64,000 nucleotides of DNA from assembly GCA_027307235.1 (NCBI GenBank), contig DAHUXH010000014.1:1-64000 (forward strand), written 5' to 3'. Each line of letters opens with the position of its first letter. The stretch's first letter is position 1. A program made the translations under genes and the position numbers. This stretch comes from Vulcanimicrobiota bacterium (lineage in GTDB: Bacteria; Vulcanimicrobiota; Vulcanimicrobiia; Vulcanimicrobiales; Vulcanimicrobiaceae). The notes under the pieces are model-generated. The model saw only the letters and a program-made list of their open reading frames with translations, was not told the DNA's origin and did no database searches. This document shows positions 60,109-64,000 of this stretch, in pieces.

Positions 60109-62071
60109 ACGCCGTCACATCTTCCACGACGGCCTCGACGTAGTAGCACAGGGTGCGGATTTCCTCATAGTTCCCGGCGGTCACGTTCTTCAACGAGAAT
60201 TTCGCCGTATCGATGTTGCACGTTGCGCCTTCGGCCAATGCTTGTGCCGGCAGGCGCTCGTCGAGCGCACGTTGCAGCCGCGTTATGCGATAGCCGGTCT
60301 GCTCGAAAAGCTCGCCGATACTCTTTCTCGTGAAGAATCGCAGATTGGTGATGTCGAGGAGGCCGTCGAGCGCGTACTCCCAACGTCCGGCGAGCACGTT
60401 GGTGATCGTGTCGATCGTCCGCAGGTTCGGGACGCTTGCGAGCAGCACAGCCTCGTCGCAGAGAAAGGGCTTGAGCCGCTCCAGGAAGCTCCACGGATCG
60501 TACATCTTCTGCAGTACGTCTGCCAGCATGACGAGATCGACACTCCCGCGCTCGATGCCACATGTCGAGAGATCGAGCGCCTCGCTGAGCGTCAACGTGA
60601 TGACTGTCGCCCCGCTGTAGCGCTCTTGCACGGCGGCTCCGGTTGAAGCAGCGCCGATCGTGAGCACGCGTTGCGGCGGTTTGGCGATTATGGCAACGAG
60701 ATCCAAGGATGCCGGTGTGAGCCGCTCAGCGGGCCGCGTCACATCATCCCACACATGCCGCGTCGAACCGTTCGCCGGCGCGGTGTCCACCGGTGGCATG
60801 AGTCGCTGCGCGATCGCCTGCGCGCAGCGTACAGCAGAGTTGCCGTCGTTCGCTATCTGAAAATACGGCAAGCGCGCCGCCTGATTGCGCAATACGTCCT
60901 GACGAATCTGGGCATTGGTGAGGAGCTGCTGCAGAACGTCGGCCAAGCCTTCGGCGTTGCCGTGCTGGACGCACGGTATCGCGTCCTCTGCCCCAAACGC
61001 CGGGCCGGAAAACCACGAGGCCGGCATCCAGAGATTCACGGCAGGTACGCCGGCCATCATGGCTTCAACGATCGCCCCTGAATCGTGCGCGACCAGCACG
61101 TCCGCGCCGATCACCACCGACGCGAGATCGCCGAACCCAAATGAAATCGTCATCGTGCAGCCAACCTCGGCGGCGATGCGCTCGACAGCCTCACGCGCAA
61201 AATCGGCATTTGGCGGGCGGTCCTTGATCAGCGGGTGAACCGAAACGCCGCGCCGCTGCAGCACCGCGCAGGCGCTCAAGAATGCGCGCAGCGATGCTTC
61301 GTAGACGTCTGCGTCACGCAGCGCAGTCAGCTTGGCATTCCATGTCGTAGCAAAGACGACGATGGGCGCGTTTGCCTGCGCATTGACCTCCGCTCGCAGT
61401 CGTGCGCGCAGGTCGTTGCGTCGCGTCAGCAGCGCCGGGAAACCGTCCCATGCCGGGCTGCCGGTGACGATCATGCGCTCGCGCGGGAAGCCCACATCCA
61501 GGTACGGCTCCATGCCGCGCTCGCCGGCGAAGGTCATAAAATCGGCGTGAAAGTCCGCTGTAACGGTGTAGGGGGTGCCCAGTCCCACGGCGTGGCTGAC
61601 CAGAAACACCGGGATGCCGTGCCGCTTGGCCCAAAGGGCCGCGGTTTTTCCGGTGAGCGCCTCACTTTCGTTGAGCACCACCGCGGCGACCCGTTCCTTT
61701 TCGCGCACGCGTTCGAGCACATTGACGAGATGCAGGGCCAACGGAAGCCGCCGATTCGCGGTATCGAGTATGGCCTCAACCGCACGCGCTCCCTGCGGCT
61801 TGCCGTCGATGGCGCCGGTGAAGTGGTCGCGAAGTACGTGTGCTGCCTCTTCCACGCGAACCGCACCGTCGAGCCGGGCGCTCTCGCTATCCGAAGCCAG
61901 CTCGCCTTGGCCGAGCACAAGCCAGCGCCGCCCCAAGCGTTCGAACTCCGACCGCAACGATTCCGAGAGCGTGTATTCGCAGGCAATGTCAAAGCCGTGA
62001 CGCGCGGCCAGCTCCACGCCAACCCGTGCAAAGGGCTGCCACAGGAGCGAGATGATGACCGGCCTAGCCAC
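60098..62071 (-). CDS. GT-B-like glycosyltransferase fused to a degenerate methyltransferase-like domain
   Basis: 657 aa from a GTG at 62,071 in a GTGGCTAG overlap with the upstream gene's stop. Residues ~1-430 form a GT-B-like body: an HGIPVFLVSHAVGLGTP segment, a Rossmann-like VVFATTWN, and a C-terminal nucleotide-sugar region VAHDSGAIVEAMMAGVPAV. Residues ~450-657 resemble a SAM methyltransferase but the glycine loop reads LTIGAASTG, lacking the usual GxGxG with its acidic partner. The segment NIDTAKFSLKNVT parallels that of the neighbouring methyltransferase. Probable glycan-modifying protein. The methyltransferase part may be inactive or serve in binding. Confidence 0.7.
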   Translation of the reverse strand: MARPVIISLLWQPFARVGVELAARHGFDIACEYTLSESLRSEFERLGRRWLVLGQGELASDSESARLDGAVRVEEAAHVLRDHFTGAIDGKPQGARAVEAILDTANRRLPLALHLVNVLERVREKERVAAVVLNESEALTGKTAALWAKRHGIPVFLVSHAVGLGTPYTVTADFHADFMTFAGERGMEPYLDVGFPRERMIVTGSPAWDGFPALLTRRNDLRARLRAEVNAQANAPIVVFATTWNAKLTALRDADVYEASLRAFLSACAVLQRRGVSVHPLIKDRPPNADFAREAVERIAAEVGCTMTISFGFGDLASVVIGADVLVAHDSGAIVEAMMAGVPAVNLWMPASWFSGPAFGAEDAIPCVQHGNAEGLADVLQQLLTNAQIRQDVLRNQAARLPYFQIANDGNSAVRCAQAIAQRLMPPVDTAPANGSTRHVWDDVTRPAERLTPASLDLVAIIAKPPQRVLTIGAASTGAAVQERYSGATVITLTLSEALDLSTCGIERGSVDLVMLADVLQKMYDPWSFLERLKPFLCDEAVLLASVPNLRTIDTITNVLAGRWEYALDGLLDITNLRFFTRKSIGELFEQTGYRITRLQRALDERLPAQALAEGATCNIDTAKFSLKNVTAGNYEEIRTLCYYVEAVVEDVTASTD

Positions 62072-63347
62072 GTGCGGATATCCCGCTCGCCGGCGAGAAC
62101 GCGTCGAACGCGCGATCGAGAATTTCACTGGCCGCGTCGTATGAGAGCAGCGTCACGAGGGGCACCCCCTCATGCGTCCACCGCGCGCCGAGCGCGTCAA
62201 CCTTGCCCAGCTCGCTCAACAACTCAAGCATCTGCGCATCGTGACGCCCCGCCTGCAGCACGCGCTCGAGGACGCGGCACTGCGATTCTTCCAGAAAATC
62301 GTGGTAACGAATCGGCCACCGCCATGCGAGGTTCGCGAGCGCAATTCGCGCCAGCGCGTACATGCATGGCTCATGCGCAAGAAGGTTCGAAAGACGTTCG
62401 CGCATCTTCGGCGCATCGGCGCCGCCGCGCGCTGCCAGAAGATCAGCCGTCAAACCGCCGCGCAGTTCGCCTGCGTACTCGGCGTTGCGTTCCAGCCATC
62501 GGCTATTCGCCTGCGAATCCGCGCGCCGGTCGAATACCGCCATGTAGCGGCTCGCGGTCTCGCTGGTGGTGCGCGCAACAATCTCCTCTTCCAAGAAAAC
62601 AAACAGCTCAAACAACTTCGGATCGACGCTCACCCACGACAACAGGCGATCCCAACTAAACCCGCTCACCGCACCGCCGGTCAGGAAATGATTGAATCCC
62701 GCGCGTCCGAAGAACACACCATAAGGTACGACGGCCGAGATCGTAAAGCCAAGCTCGTCGGCAAACGACACCAACTCGTCGATGGGAAGACGCAGAAAAA
62801 ACGAGCCGACGTCTTTGGGTGCGAAATGCGACACACCGTATTCCGCCGGTTTGCCGACGGCTCGTGCATACGCAATATCGTGATCGAGCGAGTAGACGTC
62901 GAAGATGACGCGCCCGCCGGGACGAACGACGCGCACCCATTCCTTGAGGATCTCCCGCCAGTGCGGGAAGTGCGCGAAGGTATTGAGCGCCATGACCGTG
63001 TCGAAGCTGTCGTTCGGAAGCGGCAGGCGCGCAACATCGCCGGGCAAAAGGGTGATCGGCACCGGTCCGGCAAGCTCTCGGCACTTGTCGAGCATCGCTT
63101 GTGAGCTGTCGATGCCCGTGACGTTGTACCCGCGGCGCGCAAGCGGCAGGCTCGCGCGACCGGTTCCGATGCCGATGTCGAGAACGTCGCTTCCGCAAGC
63201 GAAGCGTTCGAATATCCGTGTTTCCACGTGATTCTTCAGCACGTTCCAGCCGCTGCGCTCAGCCATGCGCTGCGCATAGCCGGACACCATACCGGCATCT
63301 TTCCATGCGTTGGTCTTCCACGCGATGTGCGCGGCTTGGTCGTTCAC
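62064..63347 (-). CDS. Class I SAM-dependent methyltransferase with long C-terminal extension
   Basis: 427 aa from a GTG at 63,347 preceded by GGAG. Residues ~40-150 are a Methyltransf_11 domain: VLDIGIGTGRASLPLARRGY, GIDSSQAML, LPLPNDSFDTVMALNTFAHF. The last ~170 residues (after FFGRAGFNHFLTGG) have no recognised domain. They contain Glu/Arg-rich helices and may recognise the acceptor. The 3' end overlaps the glycosyltransferase/methyltransferase fusion gene, and the 5' side is 12 nt from the deacetylase gene, so the three form an operon. Confidence 0.85.
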   Translation of the reverse strand: MNDQAAHIAWKTNAWKDAGMVSGYAQRMAERSGWNVLKNHVETRIFERFACGSDVLDIGIGTGRASLPLARRGYNVTGIDSSQAMLDKCRELAGPVPITLLPGDVARLPLPNDSFDTVMALNTFAHFPHWREILKEWVRVVRPGGRVIFDVYSLDHDIAYARAVGKPAEYGVSHFAPKDVGSFFLRLPIDELVSFADELGFTISAVVPYGVFFGRAGFNHFLTGGAVSGFSWDRLLSWVSVDPKLFELFVFLEEEIVARTTSETASRYMAVFDRRADSQANSRWLERNAEYAGELRGGLTADLLAARGGADAPKMRERLSNLLAHEPCMYALARIALANLAWRWPIRYHDFLEESQCRVLERVLQAGRHDAQMLELLSELGKVDALGARWTHEGVPLVTLLSYDAASEILDRAFDAFSPASGISARG

Positions 63348-63359
63348 GAACGTACTCCG

Positions 63360-64000
63360 TTATTCAACATGGCGAGCGATGATGAACGCTTCTGCGGCGT
63401 CCAGCCCGACGCACGCGCCGCGCCAGCGGGCCAAATGTTCGACGGCTGCGATCGAACGCGCGTGCGGCCACGGACGCATCTCGCTGTCGTACTCTTGAAG
63501 CGCTGTGAGCTTGCGTTCGAGTGTCGCCCCGGCATCGACGAAGAGATTGGGAGCAAAAGTCACCGCTCCGGCGTGCGGCGGGCGCCATTCCGTGCTCGAC
63601 TGCACCTCGAAATAACGAATCGACCGAACCGTCGAGCCCGGAGTCGGACGGCACGCCACATTCACGGCGTCGCTGATGCGAGCGTGATCGATGTTCAAGT
63701 CCCCAGGAAAATGCGTGTAGACGATCTCGGGGTCGTAACGTGCGACGGCCTCTTCGACCGCTTTGGCCAGATCGAGCATCGCAATGGTATCCAGCCGATT
63801 ATCCGGGTACTCCAACAGGTCGACGGTCGCAGCGCCAAGGACCGCGTTCGCACGCCGCGCTGCGCATCGCAACTCCTCGAGTGCATCACCGTTGGCACTT
63901 CCATCGGTGCGGCTGAAGATGCCCTGTGCGGCGATGAGAACGTGAACGGCATCGCCGCGCTGCGCGTGACGTGCCATCGTCGCTCCGCAGCCGAGCACTT
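63360..64000 (-). CDS. PIG-L/LmbE-family N-deacetylase, N-terminus cut by the right window edge
   Basis: At least 213 codons remain. The visible opening VLGCGATMARHA is what follows the zinc motif HPDDE in this family; that motif lies beyond the window. The downstream histidine motif is present (THFPGDLNIDHARISDAVN). The family removes an acetyl group from N-acetyl sugars attached to lipids or small molecules, using zinc. Context with methyltransferases and a glycosyltransferase points to glycan or glycolipid tailoring. Confidence 0.85.
   Translation of the reverse strand, partial: VLGCGATMARHAQRGDAVHVLIAAQGIFSRTDGSANGDALEELRCAARRANAVLGAATVDLLEYPDNRLDTIAMLDLAKAVEEAVARYDPEIVYTHFPGDLNIDHARISDAVNVACRPTPGSTVRSIRYFEVQSSTEWRPPHAGAVTFAPNLFVDAGATLERKLTALQEYDSEMRPWPHARSIAAVEHLARWRGACVGLDAAEAFIIARHVE

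Overview
The window comes from a GC-rich bacterium with two membranes. The outer membrane is inferred from a complete two-partner secretion locus (an Omp85/TpsB-type barrel plus a giant TpsA exoprotein) and from several lipoproteins. Core genes are of bacterial type. A short EF-Ts (about 203 aa), an archaeal/eukaryote-type ProS and an Amj-family lipid II flippase argue against a typical proteobacterium. An uncultivated diderm lineage such as Candidatus Eremiobacterota/Vulcanimicrobiota fits, but this is inference from gene character, not a computed placement.

Layout. 1-16,150 (minus strand): a secreted protein running off the left edge, a small lipoprotein, and a contact-dependent-inhibition style locus. 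The locus reads TpsB (14,531-16,150), a 4,228-aa CdiA/FhaB-like exoprotein (1,809-14,495) with a C-terminal restriction-endonuclease-like toxin, and a candidate immunity gene (1,199-1,783). 16,480-19,405: two small secreted proteins and leuCD. 19,464-25,821 (plus): six genes with every adjacent pair overlapping: metY, a CoA-binding protein, LuxE-like and LuxC-like proteins, a class III aminotransferase and a Gfo/Idh/MocA oxidoreductase. 25,808-35,715 (minus): two tandem subtilase lipoproteins preceded by cinA, a precorrin-2 dehydrogenase-like gene, nadE, its separate glutaminase-like partner, a flavoprotein disulfide reductase and glpX. 35,756-40,358 (plus): a PIG-V-like mannosyltransferase, a GtrA-like protein, a GT39-like glycosyltransferase and a metallo-beta-lactamase-like/cupin fusion. 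40,375-45,193 (minus): TPR lipoprotein, Amj flippase, M16 protease, secreted protein, proS. 45,270-48,162 (plus): cobalamin adenosyltransferase, amino-acid permease and a Phd/VapC-type toxin-antitoxin pair with a double palindrome over its start. 48,181-56,726 (minus): the housekeeping run rpsB-tsf-pyrH-frr-(80-aa gene)-uppS-cdsA-dxr-rseP-ispG-(copper-amine-oxidase-N-like gene). 56,957-64,000: rfbB/rfbA, three methyltransferase-type proteins, a cysteine dioxygenase and a PIG-L deacetylase cut by the right edge, probably a surface-glycan locus.

How the parts fit. nadE, the separate nitrilase-fold protein and CinA (NMN deamidase domain) form a plausible NAD synthesis/repair set. uppS, cdsA, dxr, rseP and ispG join isoprenoid and lipid-carrier supply to translation genes. 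The metY-LuxE-LuxC-aminotransferase operon could turn a carboxylic acid into an aldehyde and then an amine. It is the best candidate here for an undescribed pathway. rfbA appears to start at an ATC codon. No rRNA, tRNA, CRISPR array, insertion sequence or prophage was recognised.
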